Positions 45,295 to 54,251 of a stretch of DNA of 64,000 bases are shown here, piece by piece. Numbering within the stretch: the first letter of the stretch is position 1; the number at the start of each line of letters is the position of its first letter. This DNA is from Geomonas propionica. Lineage in GTDB: Bacteria > Desulfobacterota > Desulfuromonadia > Geobacterales > Geobacteraceae. The stretch spans positions 124,001 through 188,000 of the forward strand of contig NZ_JAEMHK010000008.1 of NCBI RefSeq assembly GCF_016458235.1, given 5' to 3'. The notes beneath the pieces were generated by a model. It saw only the letters and a list, made by a program, of their open reading frames with translations. It had not been told where the DNA came from and made no database searches. Both the position numbers and the translations under genes were made by a program.

Positions 45295-45650
45295 CTACTT
45301 GTGCCCTGGTGCCAGTTTGGCGAGGACTGCCCGCACCCGTTTGGCGTTGGTATCAACGCCAGACATGCCGACCAAAGACACGGAGCGGGCGTCGAGTAGC
45401 GACCGCTCTCCTGCAGGAACAACACGAATCACGATGTCGTCCTTGAAACCGAACCACCGTGTCGTGGCGGTAGCCTCAATGGTCTCTTCCGCCGGGCGCT
45501 CCGCCACTATGTCCCAGCCCAGATTCCTTGCCGTTTAATCCCCTGTTGTAAGCCTCGTTCCCCGACAACGCCAAAACGCCCCTCTTCAGTTCAGGGTACG
45601 CTTTCATCTGCTGGATAGCGACATCCCCCCGCCGTTGCTTCTAACACTCC
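45295..45650 (-). pseudogene. DUF1499 protein remnant
   Basis: The minus strand encodes 70 residues (AERPAEETIEATATTRWFGF onward) nearly identical to the C-terminus of the intact DUF1499 protein at 48582-49340. Similarity continues upstream to about 45650, but the frame is broken near 45535. The N-terminal membrane part is missing. Together with the MCP remnant this is a decayed copy of the neighbouring MCP-DUF1499 pair. Confidence 0.8.
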
Positions 45651-46049
45651 CGCTCGACCTGTTTGCTGTACCTACTCATAGCGAGTAGTAGTTTATCTGC
45701 ATATTCGAAACCAACACCTGAACGATATAGGCGAGGCTCGCGATTAAACATAATCGAGATTACAATCAAGTAATCGCTATATTAAATTGTGACTTTATAT
45801 TCTATGGTATAGGTAGTTACTGAGTAAATTTATAAGACAATACGTTACGTAATAACAATAATTGTTTAGCCGAAAATAATACTTCCTTCTCTACAATCTA
45901 CTCAAGATCCCTTGTACCACTCCGATAATCAATAAACCTTGTATGACATTTTTGGCATCGCTTCACAGAAATGTACCCCGACGGCATCACCGCCCGTGGT
46001 TCTACACGCACGTACATCACACAAGCTGAACAACACAAGGAGGTTTTAC
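45651..46049. other. AT-rich intergenic region upstream of the MCP
   Basis: About 400 bp clearly richer in A+T than the rest of the window, notably 45690-45900. It contains an inverted GCGATTA/TAATCGC pair (about 45749-45780). No gene is supported. It holds a candidate chemotaxis-type promoter. Confidence 0.55.
45902..45928 (+). promoter_or_regulatory. Candidate sigma-28 (FliA-type) promoter for the MCP
   Basis: TCAAGATC, 11 nt, TCCGATAA compares with TAAAGTTT-N11-GCCGATAA: 5 of 8 and 7 of 8 matches at exact spacing. It lies about 120 nt before the MCP start. Confidence 0.45.
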
Positions 46050-48113
46050 ATGAAGTGGTTCTGGGACCTGAAAGTTGGAGCAAAGCTCATCACGGGGTTT
46101 TTGATCGTTTCTTTGATTACCGCGTGCGTCGGTGCTTTGGGCATCAAAAACATGGGAACTATAAGTGCCCTCACTGACCAGATGTACGAAAAGGAGCTGC
46201 TGGGAACTTCCCATATCAAAGAGGCAAACATAAACCTGCTGTACATCGCCCGAGCGGAAAAGAACTTCCTTCTCGCCACTACACCGCAAGAACGGGACAG
46301 GTACCTGGCGAACGTAAACAAATACAAGGCCAAATATCAAGAAGAACTCAGCATTGCGAAACCTCTATTCTATTCTGAAAAGGGGAAAGCACTTTTCAGA
46401 AAATTGGAGGCTGCCAGCGACGAGTGGCTAAAGGTCCAAGAGAGGGTAATCGAGCTTGGCAGTAAAGACCGGTTAAACGATAAGAAAGATTCCGTCGCTC
46501 TTTCCTTTGGGGAAGCAAGGAACAAGATTAACGTGGTGGACACAACCATTGACGAACTGACAAAGGTCAAGCAGGAGAGGTCGAAAGCCGCTTCTGACGA
46601 GGCCCACACTATCTACAAGTCCAGCCTGATAGTCATGATCGCTCTGGTTGTCTTTGGCGTGCTCGCCGGTATAGCGATCGGTCTTTTCCTCTCTCGCTTC
46701 ATAAGCCGGGCTCTTGCCAAAGGAGTTGATGCAGCAAACAAACTCGCCCAGGGTGACCTGTCATTTACCATCGAGGAGACCGGCAAGGACGAGACCGGAC
46801 AGTTATTGGCGGCAATGCGGACGATGATCGGCAGCGTCAAGGCTTTGGTCGCCGACGCGGTCATGCTTTCCGGCTCGGCTGTGGAGGGGAAACTTGCCGT
46901 ACGCGCCGATACGTCCAAACACCAGGGTGCATACCGGGAAGTGATCGAAGGCGTCAACGGGACACTGGATGCCGTGATCACCCCGCTGAACGTAGCCGCC
47001 GGTTGCATAGATCAGATTTCCAAAGGCGACATGCCGGAGAAGATAACTGCTGAATACAAGGGTGACTTCAACGAGATAAAGAACAACCTCAACGCGCTGA
47101 TAGACGCGATGGCAACCATTACCGCAGCGGCCAAAGAGGTGGCAGGCGGGAACCTCACCGTCGCGATCGTGGAGCGCTCCAACAAGGACGAGCTGATGCG
47201 GTCCCTGGCAAACATGGTGGAGAAGCTCTCTGAAGTGGTCAACGATGTGAAATCGGCTGCCGACAACGTAGCGGCAGGAAGCCAACAGATGTCCTCAGGT
47301 GCGGAGGAGCTTTCCCAGGGCGCAACCGAGCAGGCGGCATCCGCCGAAGAGGCTTCTTCCTCGATGGAGCAGATGTCCTCGAACATCAGGCAGAACGCGG
47401 ACAACGCGATGCAGACCGAGAAGATCGCGGTGAAGTCAGCGGCCGACGCCCAGGAGGGTGAAAAAGCCGTTTTTCAAACGGTGACCGCCATGAAGGAGAT
47501 CGCCGGCAAGATCTCGATCATAGAGGAGATCGCCCGCCAGACCAACCTGCTCGCACTGAACGCGGCGATCGAAGCGGCGAGGGCAGGCGAGCACGGCAAA
47601 GGATTTGCCGTGGTCGCAAGCGAGGTACGAAAACTGGCCGAGCGTTCCCAAAGGGCTGCCGCAGAAATCTCTGAGCTGTCGTCCTCCAGCGTCGAGGTAG
47701 CCGAAACGGCCGGCGAGATGCTCGCCACCATGCTCCCCGACATCCAGCGCACCGCAGGGTTGGTGCAGGAGATCTCCGCCGCCTCGAAGGAGCAGGATTG
47801 TGGCGCAGAGCAGATCAACAAGGCCATCCAGCAACTGGACCAGGTCATCCAGCAGAACGCTTCGGCTGCGGAAGAGATGTCGGCCACGGCGGAAGAGCTC
47901 GCCAACCAGTCCGAACAGTTGCAGGCTACCATCAGCTTCTTTACAGTGGCGGGATCGCATACTCGGCAGGCTGGTCCGGCAAGAGCTGCAGCCACAAAGG
48001 TACCGGTCAAAAAAGCGGCGACAGGGAAAGGGCGCCCGAAGCTCACTCAATCAGGTGCACTGGGCGCGAGCATCGAGCTCAATGCCGCAGATGATGCTTT
48101 CGAGGCTTTTTAG
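46050..48113 (+). CDS. Methyl-accepting chemotaxis protein
   Basis: 687 residues from ATG 46050 (AAGGAGGTTTTAC upstream); a longer frame to 45939 lacks support. It has transmembrane helix 1 at about 11-33, a periplasmic four-helix-bundle sensor (about 34-190), helix 2 at about 192-213, and a HAMP and linker region. The signalling domain includes the hairpin tip [20 protein letters not shown]. The C-terminus (DDAFEAF) lacks a CheR-tethering pentapeptide. It should report to a CheA-CheW complex; the ligand is unknown. Confidence 0.92.
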   Translation: MKWFWDLKVGAKLITGFLIVSLITACVGALGIKNMGTISALTDQMYEKELLGTSHIKEANINLLYIARAEKNFLLATTPQERDRYLANVNKYKAKYQEELSIAKPLFYSEKGKALFRKLEAASDEWLKVQERVIELGSKDRLNDKKDSVALSFGEARNKINVVDTTIDELTKVKQERSKAASDEAHTIYKSSLIVMIALVVFGVLAGIAIGLFLSRFISRALAKGVDAANKLAQGDLSFTIEETGKDETGQLLAAMRTMIGSVKALVADAVMLSGSAVEGKLAVRADTSKHQGAYREVIEGVNGTLDAVITPLNVAAGCIDQISKGDMPEKITAEYKGDFNEIKNNLNALIDAMATITAAAKEVAGGNLTVAIVERSNKDELMRSLANMVEKLSEVVNDVKSAADNVAAGSQQMSSGAEELSQGATEQAASAEEASSSMEQMSSNIRQNADNAMQTEKIAVKSAADAQEGEKAVFQTVTAMKEIAGKISIIEEIARQTNLLALNAAIEAARAGEHGKGFAVVASEVRKLAERSQRAAAEISELSSSSVEVAETAGEMLATMLPDIQRTAGLVQEISAASKEQDCGAEQINKAIQQLDQVIQQNASAAEEMSATAEELANQSEQLQATISFFTVAGSHTRQAGPARAAATKVPVKKAATGKGRPKLTQSGALGASIELNAADDAFEAF

Positions 48114-48155
48114 TAGTTTGATCGACTAGGGAACTATGACCAACGCCACAATAAT

Positions 48156-48184
48156 CGAGGCGGATCCAAGGCTGATCCGCCTCG
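48156..48184 (+). terminator. Hairpin after the MCP gene
   Basis: CGAGGCGGATC and GATCCGCCTCG form an 11-bp stem with a 7-nt loop, 43 nt after the stop. There is no T-run, so terminator strength is uncertain. Confidence 0.55.
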
Positions 48185-48199
48185 CGTCACCAGACATCA

Positions 48200-48472
48200 T
48201 CATGTTGATGCGCGGAAAAGGTGGCAAATGAGGCACTGCTCTTTGGGAGGATGCTTGTCGGGAAGTGGGATCGAGCTTTGACCATGACAGGTGGCGCAGA
48301 CAAGTTCCGTCGCCGCCTGGGTTCGCCCGGTCTTCATGGCGTCGTACAGTGGCTTGTGGCGCTCATCGAGAGGAACGTTCTTCCCCCTCCCTTTCTCCGA
48401 CCCAAGGGCCAGAAGGCCGATCAATGCCATGCCGCCGGCGGCCATAAGCCAATCCCTGCCGGTTAGTTTCAT
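48200..48472 (-). CDS. Small dihaem c-type cytochrome
   Basis: 90 residues with an N-terminal hydrophobic segment (about 8-24) acting as signal or anchor. Two haem motifs are visible, CATCH (about residue 59) and CLICH (about 79). It resembles the small NapB-like or cytochrome c7-type electron carriers common in Geobacter, but no exact family is assigned. It lies alone between the MCP and DUF1499 genes. Confidence 0.78.
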   Translation of the reverse strand: MKLTGRDWLMAAGGMALIGLLALGSEKGRGKNVPLDERHKPLYDAMKTGRTQAATELVCATCHGQSSIPLPDKHPPKEQCLICHLFRAST

Positions 48473-48538
48473 GAACTACCCTCCCCTAAAAAAAAATCCC
48501 CAAACGGGGGACGTTCGGGGACATAGGTAACACTTTTC

Positions 48539-48581
48539 ACCCTGCAGGGCACCCTTTATTTTCCGGGCGCCCTGCAGGGTG
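48539..48581. terminator. Hairpin abutting the DUF1499 stop
   Basis: CACCCTGCAGGGC and GCCCTGCAGGGTG pair as a 13-bp stem around about 14 nt. It lies directly after the stop codon of the minus-strand DUF1499 gene. Confidence 0.6.
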
Positions 48582-49340
48582 TTATTTTTGCGACGGGCCC
48601 AGTTTCGCCAGGAAGGCCCGCACCCGTTTCGCGTTGGTGCCGACGTCCGATATGCCGACCCGTGACACGGAGCGGATGTCGAGTAGCGACCGTTCTCCGG
48701 CAGGAACCACGCGGATCACGATGTCATCCTTGAAGCCGAACCACCGCGTCGTGTCGGTGGCCTCAATGGTCCCTTCCGCCGGGCGCTCCGCCACGATGTC
48801 CCACCCCAGATCCCTCGCCGTTAACAGCGCCGTCTTGTAAGCCTCGTTCGCAGGCATCCCCAACACGACCGTCTTCAGTTCCGGGTATGCCTTCATCTGT
48901 TGCGTTGCGACGTCCACCCCGCCATATCTGACACCGGCTCGGCGCAGGGTGCTGATTGCCACGAAGCGCGGCGGGTTGTTGAGATCCGTGCTGATGTCGT
49001 GGATACGCGGGAAACTTTGCGCCTGAACCTTCCAGTACAGCGGAATCCCGAACGAGATCAGGGCGAGGATTAACGCGATCAGCGAAACGAAAATCCCCCA
49101 GAAGTGTCTTTGCCTGACTGAGACCACGCTCGATGCGAGTGCGACGACGGCGCATCCCAACCCGATATAGCCTGCCGCCGTGATCATGGCGAAGCCGGTC
49201 CTGAAGTTCCAGGCGTGGAGCCTGGCACCGGGGCCGGAAGAGAAAAGGAGTAAGGCCGCAAAGACGGCGCAGGCAACTGCAAAAAGCGGCAGCAGCATGG
49301 CGGTGCTGCGGATGGAAGTCTTTCTTTGCTCCTGTTCCAT
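48582..49340 (-). CDS. DUF1499 domain membrane protein
   Basis: 252 residues from ATG 49340 (GGGGGG upstream); ATG 49394 is possible but has no ribosome site. Three transmembrane helices lie in residues about 13-110. The C-terminal half has the DUF1499 pattern (NNPPRFVAISTLRRAG, TTRWFGFKDDIVIRVVP, RSVSRVGISDVGTNAKRVRAFL). The function is unknown. A broken copy of its 3' end lies at 45295-45650. Confidence 0.8.
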   Translation of the reverse strand: MEQEQRKTSIRSTAMLLPLFAVACAVFAALLLFSSGPGARLHAWNFRTGFAMITAAGYIGLGCAVVALASSVVSVRQRHFWGIFVSLIALILALISFGIPLYWKVQAQSFPRIHDISTDLNNPPRFVAISTLRRAGVRYGGVDVATQQMKAYPELKTVVLGMPANEAYKTALLTARDLGWDIVAERPAEGTIEATDTTRWFGFKDDIVIRVVPAGERSLLDIRSVSRVGISDVGTNAKRVRAFLAKLGPSQK

Positions 49341-49419
49341 GTTGCCCCCCTTCCCGCTGATACTCTCCCCTATCCCCTCCGCCTTTCCTGCCATGACCGG
49401 GAAACTACCGCGCTTCCTT

Positions 49420-50421
49420 TCAAGGCACGACGCCTGCTATGACGCCTGCGCCGTTGGGAAGTTCGATCGGGAGTCGGCGCACCTCGGTCGCCCCTGCTTT
49501 CAAAAGCATGTCGAAGAGTTCCCCCTGGCTGTAGGCCTGCCCCTCGGGCGTTCCGAGCAGCATGTTCAGCGAGAACAGTGCCGGGAATACCGGGGCGTCC
49601 TTCTTGTCGTCCAGTATGAATTCCTGGATCAGGATCATGCCGCCGTGCTCCAGGGTGGCCACGGTCTTACCGAGCACCCTGGCGCAGGCATCGGGACCGA
49701 TGCCGTGCAACACGTGCGACAGCCAAGCCACGTCGAACCCTTCGGGCAGGTCTTCCTGTTCGAAGTCCGCGGCGACAAAGCCGATGCGGTCGGACAAGTC
49801 GAAGCGCGCCACGGTCTGCTCGGCGAAGCTCCTGGTGGTAGGGAGGTCGCAGATGACGGCATCGAGTTGAGGGTTTTGCCGGCAGAAGTGAATGGCGTAG
49901 GTGCCGGGGCCGCCCCCGAGATCGAGCAGGCGTCTGCGTCCTCCCAGATCGATCTGGGGGACGATCTTCGGTGCGATCATCATGGCGAGGTTGAACATCC
50001 CCATTAGGAAGCTTTCCCGCGAACTCTCGACGTCCTCATGCGAGACCCGTTCCAGGACGGGATGCCCTGTCTTGACGGCCTCGTCCAGACAACTCCAGCC
50101 GGCCACCAGGTGATGGTGGTGCATGATGATGTGGCCCAAGTAGTCAGGCGAGGTGCGATTGAGGAATTTCGTGGAAAACGCGGTGGCCGCGTAGAGGCGA
50201 CCTTCTTTTTTCAGCAGGCCGAGCGCGGTGAGTGCGTCGAGCAGCATGGTGAGACCGCGGGCATCGCACGTCAGCGTGCCGGCCAGTTCGGCTGCCGTCA
50301 GCGGGTTCGAGGCAAGAGGCGTGAAGATGTTCAATTTGACCCCGGCATGCAGGGCGCAGGTGCTCCAGTAACCACCGGATAATTCGAGAAGCGTTGCGGG
50401 CGTCCACTCTTTCAATTCCAC
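49420..50421 (-). CDS. SAM-dependent O-methyltransferase (hydroxyindole O-methyltransferase-like)
   Basis: 333 residues, starting at GTG (GGGGAGGGGATA upstream). Residues 10-80 are a winged-helix dimerisation domain (LTAAELAGTLTCDARGLTMLLDAL). The SAM site is LLDLGGGPGTYAIHF (about 166-180), with the DLP motif at about 191. The family methylates small hydroxylated compounds. The substrate is not indicated by the neighbours. Confidence 0.85.
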   Translation of the reverse strand: MELKEWTPATLLELSGGYWSTCALHAGVKLNIFTPLASNPLTAAELAGTLTCDARGLTMLLDALTALGLLKKEGRLYAATAFSTKFLNRTSPDYLGHIIMHHHHLVAGWSCLDEAVKTGHPVLERVSHEDVESSRESFLMGMFNLAMMIAPKIVPQIDLGGRRRLLDLGGGPGTYAIHFCRQNPQLDAVICDLPTTRSFAEQTVARFDLSDRIGFVAADFEQEDLPEGFDVAWLSHVLHGIGPDACARVLGKTVATLEHGGMILIQEFILDDKKDAPVFPALFSLNMLLGTPEGQAYSQGELFDMLLKAGATEVRRLPIELPNGAGVIAGVVP

Positions 50422-50622
50422 TATCCCCTCCCCTTGATATGTCCCCGGCTACTCCGGGATCTCACATGAAATACGGCGATGCTGCTGAAATCATTAGACC
50501 GGGCAAGTCTACCCGGCCATGAGAGGGGCGTCAAGCAGCACGCGACGCGCAGGCCGGGCAAAAGAAGAGGGTGTGCCGGTCGGCCCACCCTCCCCCAAAC
50601 GCCCATATCCCGCCCGCCTTGC

Positions 50623-52101
50623 TTATTTGATCAAGGTCGGCGGCAGGATCTCGTGCTCTTTTTTGAACTGCAGCTTCTTGCTGCCGCGGTTATTGGTGTA
50701 CTTGGAAAGTTCCAGGTCGATCTTCTCGGGGACGCGCTCGCCGGCCTTGGCCAGCAACTGGCGCAGGTGCATGTCGGCTCCGGCGGCATGACTGGAGGCG
50801 TCCTCGATGACCCGCATGGCCTCTGCAGGGTTGTGGAACCCGGTCGAGTTCTCCGCCCCCAGGAAGATCAGGCGGTAGAACGCCTGATCGTAGTGTTCCC
50901 TGGCCATCTCGTACAGTACTTGATCGATCTGCTTGCCGGCCGCTCTCGCCTTGTTGGCCATCTCGAACAGTTTGGCGTCGGTGGCGACGGCATAACCGGT
51001 CGTCAGGTAGCGGTCGATGAAACGGTCCTGGATGGCGATCACCTTCTGCCGCAACTGCGCCGGGGTCTCGCTGTGGCAGGCGGCGCAGGCGGACATGCTC
51101 CCCTTAAGCGGGCTCATGATCCTGTGATCCGTGAGTTCCTCGTTGTTGGACGTCATTATCGGCATGTGGCAGTCGGCACAGGTCACCCCGGCAAGGTAAT
51201 GCGGGCTCTGGTTCGAGTAGAACTCGTACTCGGGATGGCGCACGAAGGCGAGCTTGAACCCGGTTACCGCCTGGGTCCATTCCAGGTTGGCCGGGGAGCT
51301 CTTGATCTGCTTGATGATGTTCTCGATGGTGATATGCCCTTCCTTGCTGCCGGCCCAGGGGAACACGACGTCGGTGGAGTGCATATCCTTGTCCTTAGGG
51401 ATCATATAGGTGACGTGGCACTGCGCGCAGACGAAGGTTCTCTTCTGGTCCCGGTTCAGGGTCGAGGCGTCGAGACCGATCTCCCTTAGCGCTTTGCCCA
51501 GGGTGAATCCGCGGGAGATCTTGAGCGACATGGACCTGTTGTCGTGGCAGTCGATGCAGGCGACCCCCAGGGTCTGGTTGGCCTTCGGGAGGCGCGCCAA
51601 CACCTCTTTGTACGGCGTCGAGAAATAGGCAGGTCCCATTTCCTTGGCGAGCTTGGGTGCGTAGGGGGTCTTGCAGGTGAGACAGGCGCCGCCGGCCTTG
51701 ATCCTGCCTGGATCGACCTCGAGCTGATCCTGCACCATGTAGTAGTGCCCGCGCGGCTCGTTGTATTCGGCACCGAAGCCCCAACCGTTGTACAGCAGCG
51801 CCAGGAAAGGGTACTCGTCCAGTTTGTCGCGCCTATCCTCGCCTACGTCATAGCCCCGCTTGTACTTGCTGAGCCCGGCAGGGGTCGGTTCGCTGGTAAG
51901 CTTCCACTGCTGGTAATGGATCGGGTACAGCTTGCCCCAACGCGCCGGGTCAATGGCGGCGTCGGCCGGATCAAGCTGCGCTTCGGCCGCCTGGGTTGGT
52001 TGCACCTCGGTAGCGCGGTGGCTGCAGCCGGCCCAGATTGCGGAGGCCGCCAGCATCGCAAGGACGGCGACAGTGCATCTCGTGGCGATCTTGACACCCA
52101 T
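50623..52101 (-). CDS. nrfA: NrfA-type cytochrome c nitrite reductase (ammonia-forming)
   Basis: 492 residues from ATG 52101 (AAGGAGG upstream; a start 33 nt earlier is less likely). The signal sequence ends in IWAGC, so it may be a lipoprotein. Five haem motifs are present: the catalytic CLTCK and four CxxCH (CIDCH, CAQCH, CADCH, CAACH). CxxCK with this length is diagnostic of NrfA, which reduces nitrite to ammonium with six electrons. No nrfH gene is adjacent in the window, so its electron donor is not evident. Confidence 0.92.
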   Translation of the reverse strand: MGVKIATRCTVAVLAMLAASAIWAGCSHRATEVQPTQAAEAQLDPADAAIDPARWGKLYPIHYQQWKLTSEPTPAGLSKYKRGYDVGEDRRDKLDEYPFLALLYNGWGFGAEYNEPRGHYYMVQDQLEVDPGRIKAGGACLTCKTPYAPKLAKEMGPAYFSTPYKEVLARLPKANQTLGVACIDCHDNRSMSLKISRGFTLGKALREIGLDASTLNRDQKRTFVCAQCHVTYMIPKDKDMHSTDVVFPWAGSKEGHITIENIIKQIKSSPANLEWTQAVTGFKLAFVRHPEYEFYSNQSPHYLAGVTCADCHMPIMTSNNEELTDHRIMSPLKGSMSACAACHSETPAQLRQKVIAIQDRFIDRYLTTGYAVATDAKLFEMANKARAAGKQIDQVLYEMAREHYDQAFYRLIFLGAENSTGFHNPAEAMRVIEDASSHAAGADMHLRQLLAKAGERVPEKIDLELSKYTNNRGSKKLQFKKEHEILPPTLIK

Positions 52102-52294
52102 CTTTAGTTCCTCCCTTTTCATGGCGTTGGACAACTACTGTTTAGGAGCGCAAGCCACATGAGTCTACCATCTTTTTTTTCGATGGCTGCTGGAAGAAGG
52201 TGTAGCGAATGAGAAAAAGGGCGTGAAGAAAGTGCAAACGGGTCTGCTTAAGGGGTGAGTCGGGTGGGGGGGGACTATGGCAGACGCAGACAAC

Positions 52295-53197
52295 TCAGCC
52301 GATAGTGAGTCTGTTCTTGCCGGCGGCCTTACTCTGGTACATCAAGGCGTCCGCACGAGACAGCAAAGTCTGCACGGTGTCGTTTTCGACGGCCATGGTC
52401 GCCCCGATGGAGATGGTAACGCGGAGCGGTTCGCCTTCCACGAGGGCGAAGGATTTCTCCACCAGCCGGCGCAATCGCTGCCCCATGTGCTTCAGGTTGG
52501 CGGCCGTCACGTTGCGGATGATACCGACGAACTCCTCCCCTCCCCAGCGCCCGTAGAGGTCGAAAGGGCGTGAGTTGGCGCTCAGGGTGCCGGCGACGAA
52601 CTGCAGCACCCGGTCTCCGGTCTCGTGGCCGTAGCGGTCGTTGATGGCCTTGAAATCGTCCAGGTCCATGAAGAGGATGCCGAAAGGGATATCGTAACGG
52701 TGCAGCTCCTCGAGGCGGGACTCGAGCTCGCGGTCGAGGTAGCGTCGGTTGGCGAGCTGGGTGAGGCCGTCCAGCAAGGCCAACTTCTCCAGCTCCTGCA
52801 GCCGTTCTTCGTTGTCGACCTGGCCGCTGTTGTCGGAGAACACCTCGACGCCGCCTATCACCTTGCCGTCGTCGTCGGTTAGGGGGATGACGCGGACCGA
52901 CACCGGTATGCGGTGCCCGTTTTTGTGATGCAGAAAGACCTGGGCGTCGTGCGGGGCACCCGAGTCGATGGTGGAAGCGAGGGGACATTCGCTGCAGCAG
53001 AGGTTGAGGCCGACGTCGTCGACGTGGCAAAGGATGTTGTCGGCACACGGCTTCCCGACCACCTCTTCAGCGCGGTAACCGGAAATCCGCTCCGCAGCAC
53101 GGTTCCAGAACACGATCTTGCGGTCCAGGTCGACGATATAGAGCCCGTCCCGCAGGTCATCCATGATTTTTCTGTAGGACTCTTTGCTGAGATACAT
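52295..53197 (-). CDS. PAS-GGDEF diguanylate cyclase
   Basis: 300 residues from ATG 53197 (AAGGAG upstream; the longer frame starts at 53239). A PAS domain covers about 5-125 (DGLYIVDLDRKIVFWNRAAERI) and contains a Cys pair region (CHVDDVGLNLCCSECPL). The GGDEF domain (about 140-300) has an intact GGEEF active site and RxxD-like RPFDLYGR just before it. It should make cyclic di-GMP. No EAL domain is attached. Confidence 0.88.
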   Translation of the reverse strand: MYLSKESYRKIMDDLRDGLYIVDLDRKIVFWNRAAERISGYRAEEVVGKPCADNILCHVDDVGLNLCCSECPLASTIDSGAPHDAQVFLHHKNGHRIPVSVRVIPLTDDDGKVIGGVEVFSDNSGQVDNEERLQELEKLALLDGLTQLANRRYLDRELESRLEELHRYDIPFGILFMDLDDFKAINDRYGHETGDRVLQFVAGTLSANSRPFDLYGRWGGEEFVGIIRNVTAANLKHMGQRLRRLVEKSFALVEGEPLRVTISIGATMAVENDTVQTLLSRADALMYQSKAAGKNRLTIG

Positions 53198-53336
53198 CGA
53201 CAACAGGCTCCTTCGGTAAATCGGGAGGCCGAACCGCAATCCGAAGGATGGACGGAGGCAACCGGTGCATTAAAAGGTTACGGGCTAACGGCTAATGAGT
53301 ATAACGTTCCCGCCGAAGTTGTCAAAACAATAAAGC

Positions 53337-54251
53337 TCAGGGTGCGGCGTGCACCCCGAGGATCAGCCCTTCCAGCAGTCCCGAATCGCTCACCTTGAAG
53401 GTCGGAAAACCGAACTCGCGCATGGTGGTCAGCACCACAAGGATGCCGGCGATGATGAGATCCTCGCGCCCCGGCTCCAGGCCGGGCACCTGAAGGCGCT
53501 CATGCGGCGTAAGGGGGAGCAGTCGGTTGAACATCTCCTCCACCTTCGCCAGAGGCAGGGTGTGGTTGTTGACTTTTTTGTAGTCGTAGTCGGTCATGCC
53601 GAGGTCGATGGCGGCCAGGGTGGTCGCCGTCCCGGCCGTCCCCACCAGCGTCGCCCGGCTGAAGCGCTCGGCAAGCCCTGCCTGGGAAAGCTCCGCACCA
53701 AACGCGCGCAACTCGCGCCGGATCTTGTCCTCCATCTCGACCACGCCCACTTTCCCTTCGGTAAGCCGCACCACGCCGATCGGGAGGCTCCGGGAGAAGA
53801 GCGGCTGCCGCGCGGTGGCCAGGGTATACTCGGTGCTCCCCCCGCCCACGTCGAAGACAGCGAGGTCCTCGTCCTTGCGATCCAGGATGGACGCCACCCC
53901 TCTCAGGGTGAGCATGGCCTCCTCGTTGCCGTCGATGACCTCCAGGGCGATGCCGGTCTGCTCCAGCACGCGCTGGCAGAAAGCGGCTCCGTTTTTGGCA
54001 TCCCGTACCGCGGAGGTGGCAACGGCCCGCACGCGCACCACCCCGTGGCTGGCCATGTCGGCGGCGAACTCCTTCAGGGCCGCCAGGGAGCGCTCCTGCG
54101 CCTCGTCGGAGAGTCCGGTTGCGCGGGTGAAGCCGCCGCCCAACCTGGTGATGATGCGCTTCAACTGCACCTGCTGGTAAGGGTCCTGGGTGGCGATAAG
54201 CAGCCGGGCGGTGTTGGTGCCGAGATCGATGGCGGCAACCTTGTCGGTCAT
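53337..54251 (-). CDS. Ppx/GppA family exopolyphosphatase
   Basis: 304 residues from ATG 54251. AIDLGTNTARLL at the N-terminus and FDVGGGSTEYTLA (about 150) are the ASKHA phosphate-binding motifs of the Ppx/GppA family. It is shorter than E. coli Ppx, matching the single-module bacterial forms. It hydrolyses polyphosphate or pppGpp. The start overlaps the stop of the upstream Na/Pi symporter gene (ATGA), which links it to phosphate handling. Confidence 0.88.
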   Translation of the reverse strand: MTDKVAAIDLGTNTARLLIATQDPYQQVQLKRIITRLGGGFTRATGLSDEAQERSLAALKEFAADMASHGVVRVRAVATSAVRDAKNGAAFCQRVLEQTGIALEVIDGNEEAMLTLRGVASILDRKDEDLAVFDVGGGSTEYTLATARQPLFSRSLPIGVVRLTEGKVGVVEMEDKIRRELRAFGAELSQAGLAERFSRATLVGTAGTATTLAAIDLGMTDYDYKKVNNHTLPLAKVEEMFNRLLPLTPHERLQVPGLEPGREDLIIAGILVVLTTMREFGFPTFKVSDSGLLEGLILGVHAAP

